In this document: piece after piece, positions 1 to 11,903 of the stretch
How positions within the stretch are numbered: the first letter of the stretch is position 1
How the letters are laid out: each line of letters starts with the position of its first letter
NCBI GenBank assembly: GCA_023014335.1
Contig: JAECYW010000016.1
Coordinates: 744,001-808,000, forward strand
DNA from: Galerina marginata
Taxonomy: Eukaryota > Basidiomycota > Agaricomycetes > Agaricales > Galerinaceae
Length of the DNA stretch: 64,000 bases
Reading direction: 5' to 3'
The notes under the pieces: generated by a model
Database searches by the model: none
Told to the model about the DNA's origin: nothing
The model's input: the letters and a program-made list of their open reading frames with translations, nothing else
Translations under genes and position numbers: made by a program

Positions 1-2644
1 CTGCTGCAGCCATTTGAAGAGTGTTGAATGGAACAGCCTGTAAAAAACTGCCAAAGCCTTCAATCTTCCTTATTTTTCCTACCACATCCTCCCATTCTTT
101 TGAGAGAATGTGATGTCTTTGCATTTTGGTCTCTGAAGCAGCTATTGACATAGAGGCTGCACTATCCAATGGTCTAGATCCAGATGACAGGACAAGAGGT
201 TCAAGTTTAGCATTTAGTGTTTCAAGGCGATCAGCAAGTTGTGCACCACCCTCCACCTGGCGAAGCTGATCAAGTGGGTATCTATACCCATCCATCTTTG
301 ACCACAATATAGATCTGCCCTGTTCAAGGAATTCCACTGCTAATTGAAGATTTCCTGCATTGATAGCAGCAGAAGCAGCATCAGAGGCCAGTGATTCCGG
401 TACATGAGCAGTAGTGAGGAATCTTTGTTGAGACTCAATATCAGGATGAGAAATCAAGCATCGATCAAGAAGATGCAAGGAAATTGTGTAGGCAGATAGA
501 ATAGAACTATGATGATGTTTTTGTGCCTTAGCTGCCCAGTCTATAGCAGCTCTGAGCTGATGCTGTAAGTATGAAGTTATGTTATTTGCTGCCTGTTTAT
601 AGAGAAGAAAAGACTCCTCCAGATCCTCTGTTCTGCCTGATTGCTCAAAATGAATAAGAATAGCAAGTCCAAGACCGTGAAAGGACATAGAATAATCTGG
701 ATTTCCAAGAGGATAGTGAGCAAGGGCCTGACGGTAGGATGTGATTGCATCTTCAAGATCTTTTATCCTGCCTGACTTTTTGAAGCAAGACAAAAGAGCA
801 TTACCAAGGTTATTGAGGGACATGGAATGATATTGATGACCCTGAGGACAGAGATCAATTGCCTGACGGTGGAATATGATTGCTTCTTCAATATCCTCTA
901 TTCTGCCCAACTGCTTAAAGCAAGTTTCAAGGGCATTACCAAGACAGATGAGGGAACTAGACCGATCTGGGTGGCCAAGAGGACGGAGAGCAAGTGCCTG
1001 GTTGTGGAATGTGATTGCATCTTCAAGATCCTCTATTCTGCCTAACTGCTCAAAGCGAATACAAACAGAATCACCAAGGTTGTTGAGGGATATGGAATGA
1101 TCTGGATGACCAGGAGGGCAGAGACTGAGTGCCTCCTGGTAGGATGTGATTGCATCTTCCAGATCTTTGATTCTGCCTGACTGTTCAAATTGAGTAGAAA
1201 GAGCAATACCAAGGTTGTTGAGGGACATGGACCGATCTGGGTGGCCAAGAGGACGGAGAGCAAGTGCCTGGTTGTGGAATGTAATTGCATCTTCAAGATC
1301 CTTTATTCTGCCCAATTGCTCAAAGCCAGTATAAAGAGCAATACCAAGGTTGTTGAGGGACATGGAACGATCTGGGTGGCCAAGAGGACGGAGAGCAAGT
1401 GCCTGGCGGTGGAATGTGATTGCATCTTCAAGATCCTCTATTTTGCCCAGCTGCTCAAAGCGAGTGTGAAGGGCACTACCAAGGTTGTTGAGTGAATTGG
1501 AATAATCTGGGTGGCCAAGAGGACGGAGAGCAAGTGCCTGGTTGTGGAATGTGATTGCATCTTCAAGATCCTCTATTTTGCCCAGCTGCTTAAAGTGAGT
1601 GTAAAGAGCATTACCAAGGTTGTTGAGGGACATAGGACGATTTGGGTGGTCAAGAGGACGGAGAGCAAGTGCCTGGTTGTGGAATGTAATTGCATCTTCA
1701 AGATCCTCTATTCTGCCCAACTGCTCAAAGCGAGTATAAAGATCACCACCAAGGTTGTTGAGGGACATAGAACGATTTGGGTGGTCAAGAGGATGGAGAG
1801 CAAGTGCCTGGCAGTGGAATGTAATTGCATCTTCAAGATCCTCTATTCTGCCTAACTGCTCAAAGCGAGTATCAAGAGCATTACCAAGATTGTTGAGGAA
1901 CATGGAATGATCTGGGTGGCCAAGAGGATGGAGAGCAAGTGCCTGGCGGTGGAATGTAATTGCATCTTCAAGATCCTCTATTCTGCCTAACTGCTCAAAG
2001 CGAGTATCAAGAGCATTACCAAGATTGTTGAGGAACATGGAATGATCTGGGTGGCCAAGAGGACAGAGACTGAGCCCCTCGCAGAAGGATGTGATTGCCT
2101 CTTCCAGATTCTCCATTCCACCAGAATGCTTAAAGCGGTCATAAAGAGTATTACCAAGATTGTTGAGGGACATGGAATGATCTGGGTGGCCGGGAGGGCG
2201 GAGAGTGAGCACCTCACGGTAGGATGTGATTGACTCTTCCAGATACTCCATTCCGCCCAACTGCTCAAAGCGCATATGAAGCACATTGGCAAGGCAGGTG
2301 AGGGAACTTAAACGGTATGGGTGTCCAGGAGGGCAGAGAGCGAGCGCCTCGCGGAAGGATGTGATTGCCTCTTCCAGATTCTCTGTTCCATCCAACTTCT
2401 CAAAGCGTCTGTAAAGAGCCCACCCAAGGTCGATCAGGGAATTGGGACGACCTGGGTGGCCGAGAGGGCGGAGAGCGAGTCCCTCGCGGTGGCATGAGAT
2501 TGCTTCTTCGAGATCCTCCATGTTGTGTAGCTGTTCATATTGATCGTAAAGCGCATTGCCGAGTTTGCGGAGGGAAGTGGAACGTTTTGGGTGGCCCGGA
2601 GGATGGCGAGCGAGTGCCCTGCGCTGGCGTGCAAATGCCTTCAT
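1..2644 (-). CDS. TPR-repeat protein, probably the N-terminal part of a TPR-CHAT protein (partial)
   Basis: The minus-strand frame is open from a Met codon at 2644 to base 1 without a stop or an obvious intron, so the gene continues beyond the left edge. It encodes about 15 consecutive 45-residue units with the core FEQLGRIEDLEDAI and the linker RPLGHPDRS, which is a tetratricopeptide (helix-turn-helix) pattern. After base ~650 the repeats give way to a non-repetitive helical segment containing ...FLEQGRSILWSKM... In agaricomycetes this order usually precedes a C-terminal CHAT (caspase-like) domain, which would lie outside the window, so CHAT is an inference. The frame extends 5' of Met 2644 to a stop near 2757 with a degenerate TPR-like stretch, so the true start is uncertain. 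Such proteins are thought to be scaffold or NLR-like proteins; no specific role can be read here. Confidence 0.85.
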   Translation of the reverse strand, partial: MKAFARQRRALARHPPGHPKRSTSLRKLGNALYDQYEQLHNMEDLEEAISCHREGLALRPLGHPGRPNSLIDLGWALYRRFEKLDGTENLEEAITSFREALALCPPGHPYRLSSLTCLANVLHMRFEQLGGMEYLEESITSYREVLTLRPPGHPDHSMSLNNLGNTLYDRFKHSGGMENLEEAITSFCEGLSLCPLGHPDHSMFLNNLGNALDTRFEQLGRIEDLEDAITFHRQALALHPLGHPDHSMFLNNLGNALDTRFEQLGRIEDLEDAITFHCQALALHPLDHPNRSMSLNNLGGDLYTRFEQLGRIEDLEDAITFHNQALALRPLDHPNRPMSLNNLGNALYTHFKQLGKIEDLEDAITFHNQALALRPLGHPDYSNSLNNLGSALHTRFEQLGKIEDLEDAITFHRQALALRPLGHPDRSMSLNNLGIALYTGFEQLGRIKDLEDAITFHNQALALRPLGHPDRSMSLNNLGIALSTQFEQSGRIKDLEDAITSYQEALSLCPPGHPDHSISLNNLGDSVCIRFEQLGRIEDLEDAITFHNQALALRPLGHPDRSSSLICLGNALETCFKQLGRIEDIEEAIIFHRQAIDLCPQGHQYHSMSLNNLGNALLSCFKKSGRIKDLEDAITSYRQALAHYPLGNPDYSMSFHGLGLAILIHFEQSGRTEDLEESFLLYKQAANNITSYLQHQLRAAIDWAAKAQKHHHSSILSAYTISLHLLDRCLISHPDIESQQRFLTTAHVPESLASDAASAAINAGNLQLAVEFLEQGRSILWSKMDGYRYPLDQLRQVEGGAQLADRLETLNAKLEPLVLSSGSRPLDSAASMSIAASETKMQRHHILSKEWEDVVGKIRKIEGFGSFLQAVPFNTLQMAAA
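830..2310 (-). repeat. 135-bp tandem repeats encoding the TPR units
   Basis: The TPR array is a DNA tandem repeat with a 135-bp period: the motif ctgctcaaagcgagtat starts at 1856 and again at 1991. Units between about 1200 and 2050 are nearly identical at DNA level, while the units at either end are more diverged. This fits recent homogenisation or expansion of the central units. Confidence 0.85.
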
Positions 2645-2789
2645 TCTGTGCGACTGCTGACTCGGAACAGGATCGATAGGATGTTGAGATAAGTGGAATG
2701 GTGTGTGGGGCGACGAACGACGGCGGAAAGCAAGTACTTCGCGATGGACGACAAAATCTACGAGAAATCAACATCAGCTAATCCTGCAC

Positions 2790-3205
2790 TAATAAAAGGG
2801 CGGTATCAATGAGCCGAACCTGTAAGCCAGCAGCTCAATGTTTAATGTTTCGACGACGATGGAAGGAAGAACTGTTAGAGTTTAGTCATCAATGTATTAT
2901 GTTGGCGAATGTCCTAAATATACATCGATGACTGTATGCGGTAGGCACGTATTGATAGCATAGAGTAGATCCTTCGCTCAAAACTCACGGTTGAACGTTG
3001 AATACTTAGGAGCTAAATAATACGAAATGGTGATTCTCCACCCTGGAATTTTAAGTAAGTGCTTTCATTCTCTCGACTGTAAGGCAGACGATGTGGACAT
3101 TTAATCAAGACTCCAAGAAGACGGGAAGACGGGGTGGGCGACGCAGAAACCTCCACCTCCACCCGCAGTGCCACCTGCCGTTCAGTCTCGACGATGCTCT
3201 AAATC
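2790..3205. other. intergenic stretch, nothing recognised
   Basis: AT-richer DNA upstream of the TPR gene. Stops are frequent in all frames and I see no repeat or RNA signature. It may hold the TPR gene promoter or an unrecognised first exon. Confidence 0.4.
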
Positions 3206-3210
3206 CATAA

Positions 3211-4050
3211 TTAACTGTATCTGTAGCCAAATGCAACGCCAGCTGCGAACATCAGGCTCGATGCCTCGGATGTCCAGCACTGCGTTTGCGGCAACTCGAA
3301 CCCGGGCGGGGTACACCCCTCAGAAAGCCAGCCCTCTTCGTTGAAGGCGGTCCTGTTTCCTCCACGGGTCAGATAGTCGAAGCCGACCTGTTGCTGCTCG
3401 TACCACCAGCTCGCTCTCATCCGGGACCATCAACACATTGCCGAGCCAAGTAGAATGTTTGTTCTTCGGCTCGTCGTCTTCTCCATCGCTCCTCCCATTT
3501 CCACCCTCGCCTCCACCTCCAGGAGATCCGAGTCTTCCCATCCTGGTATACTCGAGTGCTAGAGCTTCCATTCGAACTATGATGCCCACTAAGTGCTCTC
3601 AACTTCAAAGCCCTGGTAAGCGAGAGTCACTGCAACTCTTCGTTGTTGACAGCTGAAGAAAGAGAAGGAAATCGATTAAGAAGGACGTTGATGGAGTCCT
3701 CCAACAGCTGCAATGGGCGATGTAGGTTAATGGTTTGCACCAGTTGACGATAGTTTTAGAGCTGGTAGGTGAACAGAGTTAGAAAGGCAACGCCGCCGTG
3801 AGGGGAGGCATTTACTTATGCTGTGGTAACCGGATGCAGGAGCACGCCTGTTTCTTTTTCATCTCCTCGAATTCTGGAAGTATAAGCGTTCCGACGATTT
3901 CGCTGTGAAAGGAAAGTTATCAAAACATGTAGATAAAAATGCCAAAAGATTACGACGAACTTACGAGGGTTGAAAGTGTTTAGCAGTAACACCCTCGTCG
4001 ACAATTTCCGGCCTGGAAGCTGAGAGGACAGGAGACTGAGGAGAGCTGCA
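3211..4050 (-). other. possible multi-exon gene of unknown function (exon-like pieces)
   Basis: Two coding-like pieces lie on the minus strand. At about 4050-3822 the frame containing EIVDEGVTAKHFQPS is followed by a donor gtaagttcg, an acceptor ...ttcacag and then EIVGTLILPEFEEMKKKQ, ending at a TAA; the splice keeps frame. At 3420-3211 an open frame reads WWYEQQQVGFDYLTRGG... to a stop. I could not link them into one model and recognise no family. Either may be a chance frame. Confidence 0.22.
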
Positions 4051-4653
4051 GAAAATAAGTTATTGAGCGACCAAGGTGGAAGAAGGACTACGCCGTATCT
4101 TTCTGAGCATCGGGTGTTCTGAAATTCAAGATAGGACAGATGAGCGTAGTGAGAGCCTATCTTTCAACTTTCAATGCGAAGACCTGGCAGCCCAGAAAAG
4201 ATAGGCAGGATGGCGTCGTAGACATTCAACGTTGAAGGCACAGTACTTAGATGGGTGAATCGAATGCGAGTCAGCTGGTATTATCATCATGATATCTTCT
4301 GAGTGACAACAGCAACGCCGTTGTGCCTAGGTCGAATTCCGATAAAGGACAATAGCCAATTCGAAAGTAAAGGGACAGATGGGAGAGGTCAAGTTCGGGT
4401 CAAGTGTGAGCGAAACGTATGCAGTATTTGGCAAAGTCCTCAATATCTAACAGTGCATAATGAGATCACAGTCAACGATGTTCCTGAACTCCTTGCATCT
4501 TTCTTCCAACAGTCCTACTCAATATTATCTTGCATAATAGTACCGGTTTGACAACAGAACAATGTCCAACTGAACGACAGTGGGCTATCCAGTTTCTACC
4601 CATACCCGGTCACCCTTTGAACAATATGTCGCCGGCAGCTCCTTGCAGCCCTT

Positions 4654-6420
4654 ATGGCTCGGAACACGACTAGCAATACCAAATGGAACATACAACTTTA
4701 CTCCTCCGGCTCTCAATTTCAGTTCTACGCGATTTTCTTCGCTGGAGGTGCCATGGAACCCAACCGAGACGATGGTATCTTGTCCGATGAACACAACTCC
4801 CCCGCACAACACGCATTCTCCGATTATGAAGCCGGTTTTGCTCCTAGTTGACGGTGGTCGTTCAGTACGAAAGTCACTGGGAGGTTTTCCAACATATTTC
4901 TCGTTTGTTACTGAGTGAGTCCTTTTTTGTATAGTAATAGATTTGATTGATCATGGCCATTCATTCAGATTCAGGAAACGACAGGAAGGATCGAGAAGCT
5001 GAAAACGTCAGGTAAGCCTGCCTTGCTGCATACACCTTACTCAAATAGTGATACTGTCTTCTTGTAGCCATCTCGTCAGCCCTGAGCTTTTACCGTGTAA
5101 ATTTTATTCAGAGCTTTCTTCTTTCTTGCCTGTACCGACTCATTCCACCACGACAGTCCTACGAAAGTGCCTACGAAGAATCATCTCGGCAGAAGAAGTT
5201 TGCCTCACGACCCGGTGGTAGGTGTGTATTTCGCCCCCTCTCATATATTATTTGACTTAATTACTTGGTGCAGGACTCTTTGAGGGTGCTACCCCAAAGC
5301 CGTCTCCGCAGGACCAATGGAACTGCGCCTAAACCAGAGGCGTCTTTCGTTTCATTTTTCTATTTCGCTTCTATCTAATGCTTCAGTAGACCTCGCTCCC
5401 TCTCTCCTTCGGGTTTCATACGTCTTCACAAGGGTGCTCAATACAATGGAGAGACCTCGAGTACCGAGGCCCCTGTTCGTCTTTCTAAAGCCGTCAAACT
5501 TTTGTCCTACTGGCAAGACATAAGTCCAGTACTTCTCTCTTACCCACATTGCTTAATTTCCATCGTACAGAACTTCCTTATTCGTTCTGTTCTGATGGCC
5601 CCGTGGTCAACCTTGCCGAGTGTCATACTGAAGACCGACAATGCCAGCGTACATCAGGAGCCACGCTTCGTAGCCTCGGGCGGTCGCAGCTCCTTACTTT
5701 TTTCTTTGTTTCCACAGGTCAAGCCAGCTTTTCCTTCGCGGTACCACCGGCAACGGCGGTGGTATGAACGAACAGAATCAGGCAGACTTGCATTTGATTT
5801 TTGTAGTGAACAATTCAACACCACGACTGCATGTTTCTTTTGATGGCCTCGCAATTCTACACGCTTTATCCACGATATCCTTTCCGCTTCCAACAGACGG
5901 TCGGGCTTCAAAGGGACCCACTTTGTCTGTTTGTATATTTTTACATATGGCCCCTTTTTATACTAATCGTGATGCAACAGCGAGTGCGTTGGGATCGTCT
6001 TCTAAACCATTTGGACCACGATGGACAACCAAGTCTGCTTCTGCCTATGTCTCTCTACCTTTGCGACAGCTGCGACGACACTTTCTGCTCTTTCTTTCTT
6101 CCGTTCACTGAGCGTGTAAGTCGCCTGCTTTTTTTTTGAGCTCTAGATATTTACTGTTCGTATTTAGCTTTGAACACGTTTCTAGACTTGTCCTGCATGG
6201 CGTTGTACAGTCCTGGATTTCTTTCCTTGTTACCAACTATTTCCTTTTGATACTAGTCATGCGTCATTGGAGAACAGACATGCCTCTCATGGTCGGCACA
6301 GCTTCATGAACTCTCGTACGGAAACAGCCCCACCGTGTGTAAAGCAAGCCTGAAGTGTGACCAGTGCATAGCCAACGAAGGAACCCTCACCTGGAGGCGT
6401 TAGCACTGCCATCTGCACGA
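4654..6420 (+). other. possible exons of an unrecognised plus-strand gene
   Basis: Short plus-strand frames are separated by plausible 50-base introns (for example a donor at about 5222 with acceptor ...ttggtgcag at 5271-5273). They include a frame starting MEPNRDDGILSDEHNSP near 4752 and later cysteine-rich pieces such as LKCDQCIANEGTLTW near 6350. No complete model could be built and no family is recognised. The cysteine pairs might be zinc-binding, but this is weak. Confidence 0.2.
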
Positions 6421-6553
6421 GGCGCCGTATGCCAGAACCTTCTAGCCATGTACTTATATGTGATCACAGGAAGATATAATCGGATGTGTCCCATTTGTTC
6501 GCCCAGCCCACTTTCGCCCACGACTTCGATATTGCAGGCTAGGTGGTTGGACG

Positions 6554-7440
6554 ATGCCTTCCACAATTCCTCGACCGCGTGCGCGTTTCAAAACGCCACT
6601 CGAGTCTGATTCTCTGGGAGCAGCGTCACCGTTACCTGTAGAGCCCGAAGACACAATCCCGTATCTTCAAATCCTGCAGGACGTTCTAGACCTTACTCGA
6701 GACATTGATCGAGTGACCGAGGTAAGTTTCTGTTAGAAACTGGCCAAATTTTGGATGTATTAACGCACTGTTCTCGTAGCAGGATAATGGCAGACTGCAC
6801 GTTCCACGGCGAACATCCACTCTATCAAGATGGATATGGGAAGAGACCAGGACTCTACCAATGGCCACAGTACCAGCCATGGTGGTTCCTGTGCAAGCCT
6901 ACAAGTCGTACGCTTTTTCCATCTCATGAGCACGGGCGATAACGCGTTAACTCGTTTCGCAGAATACTGCAAGAGATCCTGAAACATCTTGAGTGGGATA
7001 CGTTGAACTGCGAGATCGAAAGGGGGTTAGACTCTCAGATTGATCTCGTTCTGGACGAACTCAAAGTGAGAGGAATTCAAGGTTGCTGGTCTGGCAATTT
7101 ACCACAGATTCGCACAGAAAAAAATTGCTGTGGCTCGACCAACAGGGAGTCATTTCCAAGCAGCAGGAAGTTCTGGTAACCGTTCATTTGCTTCGATTTA
7201 TATTCCGCGCTAATTCGTGGTCATTGTACACTAGGTTTTTTTCCGCATGCACAAAACCTTCTTATCACGGGCGGTACTTTCATAAACCAAACGCACGATA
7301 CTGAGCTCCGGGAGACTTCTGTAAGTCGTTAGTTAATAATCTTCCATTTCGTCGTCGATCCTAACCACCAACGCAAAATCTTCCTCAGATAAAAATCCTC
7401 CGAGCTGTGTATTTCCATACATTCGTTTTATTTTACTGAG
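6554..7440 (+). CDS. small multi-exon gene ending in an FFPHAQNLLITGGTF motif (model approximate)
   Basis: Candidate exons: 6554-6721 (MPSTIPRPRARFKTPLESD..., leading into a helical LQDVLDLTRDIDRVTE), then three to four short exons bounded by donors at about 6722, 6901, 7065 and 7176. The piece from about 7240 reads FFPHAQNLLITGGTFINQTHDTELRETS. The phrase resembling F-P-N/H-A-x-x-x-x-I-x-G-G-T-F recurs in many mushroom proteins, including N-terminal tags of NACHT-NTPases and kinases, as I recall it from the family literature. The gene end is not clear because another donor follows at 7321. Function unknown; exon borders are my reading of splice signals only. Confidence 0.4.
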
Positions 7441-7627
7441 CGGGTCGCCTGAAGTTCCGAAACTCGTAGAGTGATGATGTCGGAATTATTGCTGGTACCC
7501 TCCCATGCCAGGTCTTGGTTTCTACCTCAAGATTCAACTGTTTCATCAAATGGATTTCAAAGCGTTCCTGCTGGATTTAAAACGTATGTATTGCCTTCTT
7601 TTCTCGTCGATATAGCTTGCTCGTAAA

Positions 7628-8020
7628 TTATTTGCGTTCTTTGGGAGAACACACGATGGAAGAACTTGTCATAACAGCGCTTATTTCTATTGATACGGCT
7701 TCCTGACTTTCGTATTCATCACGATTTCTTTGTCTTTGTCTTTGCCCAATCATACTGGAGTAGATAACAAATGGAATATATACATTGCATAATACAGTCT
7801 TTTTACGCCTCTTAACAAACAACAGGCGAAAAAGAATCACGGATTCTGATGTCCTGTTTATTCTGATGTCAATCTCGTCAACAGGGAAGATCCTTTCGCA
7901 GAGGCTAGATAAAACAGAACAATAGTAATTTCCAGAGGCCTCAAAACTACCAATCATCGAATGGGTAATGGCGGGTACCTGTGAGGCGGCACATAGTACT
8001 GGTAGAAGTATACAAGACAA
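7628..8020 (-). other. 130-codon open frame, probably not a gene
   Basis: A minus-strand frame of 130 codons with no recognisable domain. It lies just 3' of the decayed GH76-like gene and may be its downstream flank. Otherwise nothing is seen between 7450 and 8165. Confidence 0.12.
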
Positions 8021-8169
8021 GTATAGTGAGTGTATCGACGGAAAGGCGCAACTGAGTTAAACGGACTTGACCAGGACGGAAACAATTAGCTGGACAGGTC
8101 TCGAGTCGACATGAATTCATTTGAATTAGCGATAAAAAAGAAAAGGAGTGCCGAGAGTAGATTAGATCA

Positions 8170-8960
8170 GAACAGCGATGTTAGCCAACACCTGAGCAAC
8201 CACAGGTCCTTCCTTTGCATCCCAGTTCGCCTCTACGCAGCAGCTGAAAGGACATCCAGAGGGTGAGCTGGCCCAAATTCGAGAACTCCGTCGGCCTCGA
8301 GCCTTGCCAGTGGCGCCGTACAATGTCTCATTGCGGTCGTTGTCCAGTGTGGCGTTGCGCTACAAAGTTTCAAGGTAGAATAAGAAAGGTTTCCTATGAA
8401 GAATGAACTGAAGGTCAAAACATACCTGTACATCGACAAGCTATGAATGAGGTTGCTCAGCTTCTTGTTGCCCGAGCTCCTCCTGAGGTCTTGGAACAGT
8501 CCGCAAATGAAGATGGCTAGTCAAGAAGGAAGAAGGGGAAATACGATGAGCCGCGTGGTGGGGTAATGAAGGCCAGATAGACGTACCCTTGGACCCAACG
8601 ATATGGGTGTAGGTGGTGCTGTCAAAACCTTGGTTGATGAAACTGTTGGACTCTTGCTAGGCAGAGTTCTTCACTGAGGTAGCGAAGACAGAGAGTATCC
8701 TGTAAGCCCAAAGTAGAGTAGTCGTCAGTCGTAATTCGCCATCGTAAGACCAAAGTAATCCAAGTCGCACCGGTAATGGCGTCGGCTTTGTATTTGTGGC
8801 TGCCTATGATCCCAGCGAGGTAAGCCGATGAAATGGAAAGACGCATTCATAGACTCGATGACGGCGAGTAGGAATGGTGGATGACGAATGTAAAGTAGAG
8901 GGCTGCGAATGAGTAGCGTTAGCAAAACGACGTCGACATTTGCAAGGGCCATAGGTACCC
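8170..8960 (-). pseudogene. GH76-like (alpha-1,6-mannanase family) gene remnant
   Basis: Minus-strand pieces in different frames resemble the C-terminal half of glycoside hydrolase family 76 proteins. Around 8700 a frame reads DGELRLTTTLLWAYRIL. After an intron starting gtacgtcta (near 8585), FQDLRRSSGNKKLSNLIHS appears, then an intron gtatgttttg...ctttgtag, then NATLDNDRNETLYGATG. A third frame nearby reads EFGPAHPLDVLSAAA and a stop at 8233, like the usual WGQLAALDVLSAA ending. The matching pieces do not share one frame and a stop (TAG) interrupts the middle, so this looks decayed. The 5' half and the catalytic DD motif were not found. The family call rests on remembered motifs. Confidence 0.35.
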
Positions 8961-9540
8961 GTTGGTAATTGAATTCAGAGACTGGTCGTCCCTGTTTGGT
9001 CGCTAGAGCAAAGGAGCATTAAATATTGACGTCTGTTTGGAGATGAACCACTGAACATACCCAGAATACACCGTCGAAATGGTACCTACGAAGGACGTAG
9101 GTAAATCACTTAAATGCCTCCGTATATCCGTGCAGCATAGTCGGATCGGGGACTTTCGTCATCGAAGTTTTTCGACAACGTTCCTCGGGCTTGTTTGGCT
9201 CGCTGCACGATCGAAGAGCCTTCGCGTATTAATAAGAAGAGTATGGCGAGAAAATGTCGATCACGAAAAATCATATATAGCACAATATGGCGAATGTAGG
9301 TGAGAATAAATTCTAGTAAACAGAAATCAGCCTCAACATAAAATGAGCACTGGAATACTCACAAGATATATTGTATACAAATGCGAGCAAGGCAAACACG
9401 CCTACACCTCAGCTCACACTCCCACTTCCACTCCGCGTCATGGCCTTCCTAACATCTCGATCACTTGAAGAGATCACACTTCCACCGAGGCTTGCTCGCT
9501 TTTGTCGTCGTTCCGAGCGGCTGTTCCAGGTGTAACATAA

Positions 9541-11094
9541 CTAGAAAGAAAGAAAAAAACGAATTTCAGTACGTCTCAATATCAATTTGAACCTCCAAAA
9601 GGAAGAGGAAAGAAAGAACACCAACCGAGCAAATAAAAATATCTCAGGCTTGTTCATGGTAACCCTTGCCGGCTTCCAGTGCACTGAGTGGCAGGGCTTG
9701 AGTTGGGAGCTGGGGTCCTTTCTTTTCTCGTTTTCGGACAACGCCTCGTTGGACTGAGAAAGAATGAGGGCGATGTGGTAGGTTGCATCCCCATCGTCTT
9801 AGTGGACTGACTCAGCACCGGCAGGAGTGTTGTCGTCCTGTTGAGGCAACGTTGATATCGAGGGCGATGGGCCGATGGCAGTCGAGCGGTCGGTTTTGGC
9901 CTTTCCTTTTCCTTCTTCGTCACTGCTAGGTCCAGACGTCGACGATACACATGCTGGCCGTCGAGCTTGAAGCGTGAGTTCCGCGAAGGAGCTGGCAAGC
10001 GTCGTATAGCCGACCTTTTTCTCTGTCCTTCTGCTTCGTCAGAGGTTATGAGAACGAGGTCTCTGATTCCTCGACACGGCGTTGGGGCTTTCTGGTACCA
10101 GTTTACGTCCAGTTGAGCTTGCGTTCAAACTTCGGGTTGGCGGGTTGGGCGACAGCGGCTATGACGTGGATGAGGGCAGAGTGGGAGTTATCGCGCGAAA
10201 GGATGGAGATTCGATCTTGGGAGGTTGACCTACAGGGTAAGTGATTGTGACCCCAAAGGTAGAGGTCAAGACTCAAGTTGAATCGTCGGTAGTGGCAGGG
10301 CGTTCCCACAGATTGTAGAGACTCAAGAGCAGCTTCTGCAGTTGTTCGTCCCAAAACGTCTCTGCTATCCTAGGAGACCCCCGCCAGCCCATTCGCAGGA
10401 GGATGGAGTTGATCCGGCTGCCGTAGTTCGTCTAGCGAGAGGGAATTTCCGTATTCCAGCCTATTGCCCGAGTGAAATAAGATAACTTGTTTTAAAAAGA
10501 GGAGGAGAAAGGAAACGTACATGTATGCATGCCTTTCCTCTCTGGCCAGAGCTGCCGCACGATGTCAACCATCGACTCGCAAGTTCCTTCATTCGACCTC
10601 CTAACGAGCCAGACCCGAATCCACCTCCGACACACCAGCCTCCAAACCGCTTCTCAGCTTGCAACCATCCGTCATTTCCATTCAACCCGCAGTAGTAATC
10701 CTCCACAGTATACGCAATCAGGCCGCCGACGATCGTCAAGTCCCTGCTCTCCCTCACGAGACCCGCGACGAGTGGTTCCACTAGCCGGTGGTAATCCGTC
10801 TTGAACTCGCCCCTCGATGCCCATACTGTCGTTCTGGCAGCATATGCCGATGAGCGCGAAAAGCATGAGGTTGAGCATAACGGCGGCCTCCGTTGTCGAT
10901 CTCGTCTTCATTCTGTGGGAGTTGAACGTGGAGGGTAGATCAGGCGCAGAGGTTTGGGCTGAGAGATGTGCAAAGAGGCGGTGAACGCTGGTTTGGGCTG
11001 GATGAGCCCTGCGAAAGCTTCGTCTACTAGGAGGGTGCTTCTGCGAGTGTACGCTTCGTGTGAACAGAGGAAGAGTCAAAGGTGGCGGGTTCAT
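9541..11094 (-). pseudogene. degenerate gene of unknown function, left-arm copy
   Basis: Minus-strand pieces with a protein-like character and a partner in the right arm. From 11094 a frame reads ...TTEAAVMLNLMLFALIGICC; it continues one base out of frame as TDYHRLVEPLVAGLVRESRD and GGLIAYTVEDYYCGLNGNDG (to about 10560), so there is a frameshift near 10815. Further on, WDEQLQKLLLSLYNLW (near 10350) and, at the end, GDATYHIALILSQSNEALSE preceded by an in-frame TAA near 9800. The right arm (23.2-24.6 kb) has the same segments. The conserved order in both copies argues that this was once a real gene. No family recognised. Confidence 0.5.
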
Positions 11095-11109
11095 TCAAAC
11101 GCCTTTGAA

Positions 11110-11900
11110 TGATCTTAGTACAGAGCCAGGGAGAGCGAATGACTCGGGTAGAGAAAGCTCGCCCAAAAGTTGTAGAGAGCCGAGTCTAATGGAACAGGGC
11201 CGATTTCAGAGAGATACACCAGTGGGACCAGCATTATCTTACCAAAATCGTCTTGCAATGGGAATCTATACGAAAGTGTCCATTCTCAAATGAGTGCATT
11301 TGAGACGATTTGTCTGTCGATTTGATGAACCTCCATCGACCTATCTGTAAAGAGCGATAGAGAATGGGATCGTCGTCGTGCTTGGCGGGTTTCCCGATGT
11401 ATTGAGCTGAAGAAATTCGGTCCGTGGCTTGGAGGTCTGGTGGTTTTGAGAGCACGAACGTAATCGTTGGTGGAAGAGGGGAAGAGGTTTGAACTTTGAA
11501 GTGCGGTTTGCGGAGTCTTCGGGCATCGGCCCGTGGCAGTCAGTCCCGTTTGATTTCCATTTTGCGGTCTTTCTCCTTCCAAAATGTCCTTCAAATATAA
11601 CTTCTGCTCAGACGCGCTTAGTTCTCAACTTCCACTTTGGCGTTACGGCCTTCTAATTCTGGAGACTTCCCGTAACGTTGAATGGTGTCTGTTTCTTCAG
11701 TTTTTGCGTCGATTTCTCTAACCTAATATTTCAACTTGTAGGAAAACCGCCTGGGCAATAACCGAGTTCCATCTTTGCCGATTATTTGCCGGAAAGGCTT
11801 ACTTTACCCCGCGTATTGCGCATAGATCTCGACTGATGGTAACCGCACGGATAGGACTGCCCACTCTTCTTGCTCTCTGCCACTCAACACCAGGAGAGAG
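11110..11900. other. spacer between divergent genes of the left arm
   Basis: Holds the presumed promoter region of the M3 peptidase gene. The last ~130 bases (from about 11770) are conserved in the right arm. No separate gene is supported here, although several short minus-strand frames exist. Confidence 0.4.
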
Positions 11901-11903
11901 CCT

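Noticed and set aside
827..2679. Plus-strand open frames rich in the phrase KRTESKCLVVEC
   Set aside because: They are the antisense reading of the minus-strand TPR repeats; the minus strand gives a continuous domain-like frame.
10451..10804. Plus-strand 91-codon frame MPFLSGQSCRTMSTID...
   Set aside because: Antisense of the frame conserved between the two duplication arms; no splice or domain support.
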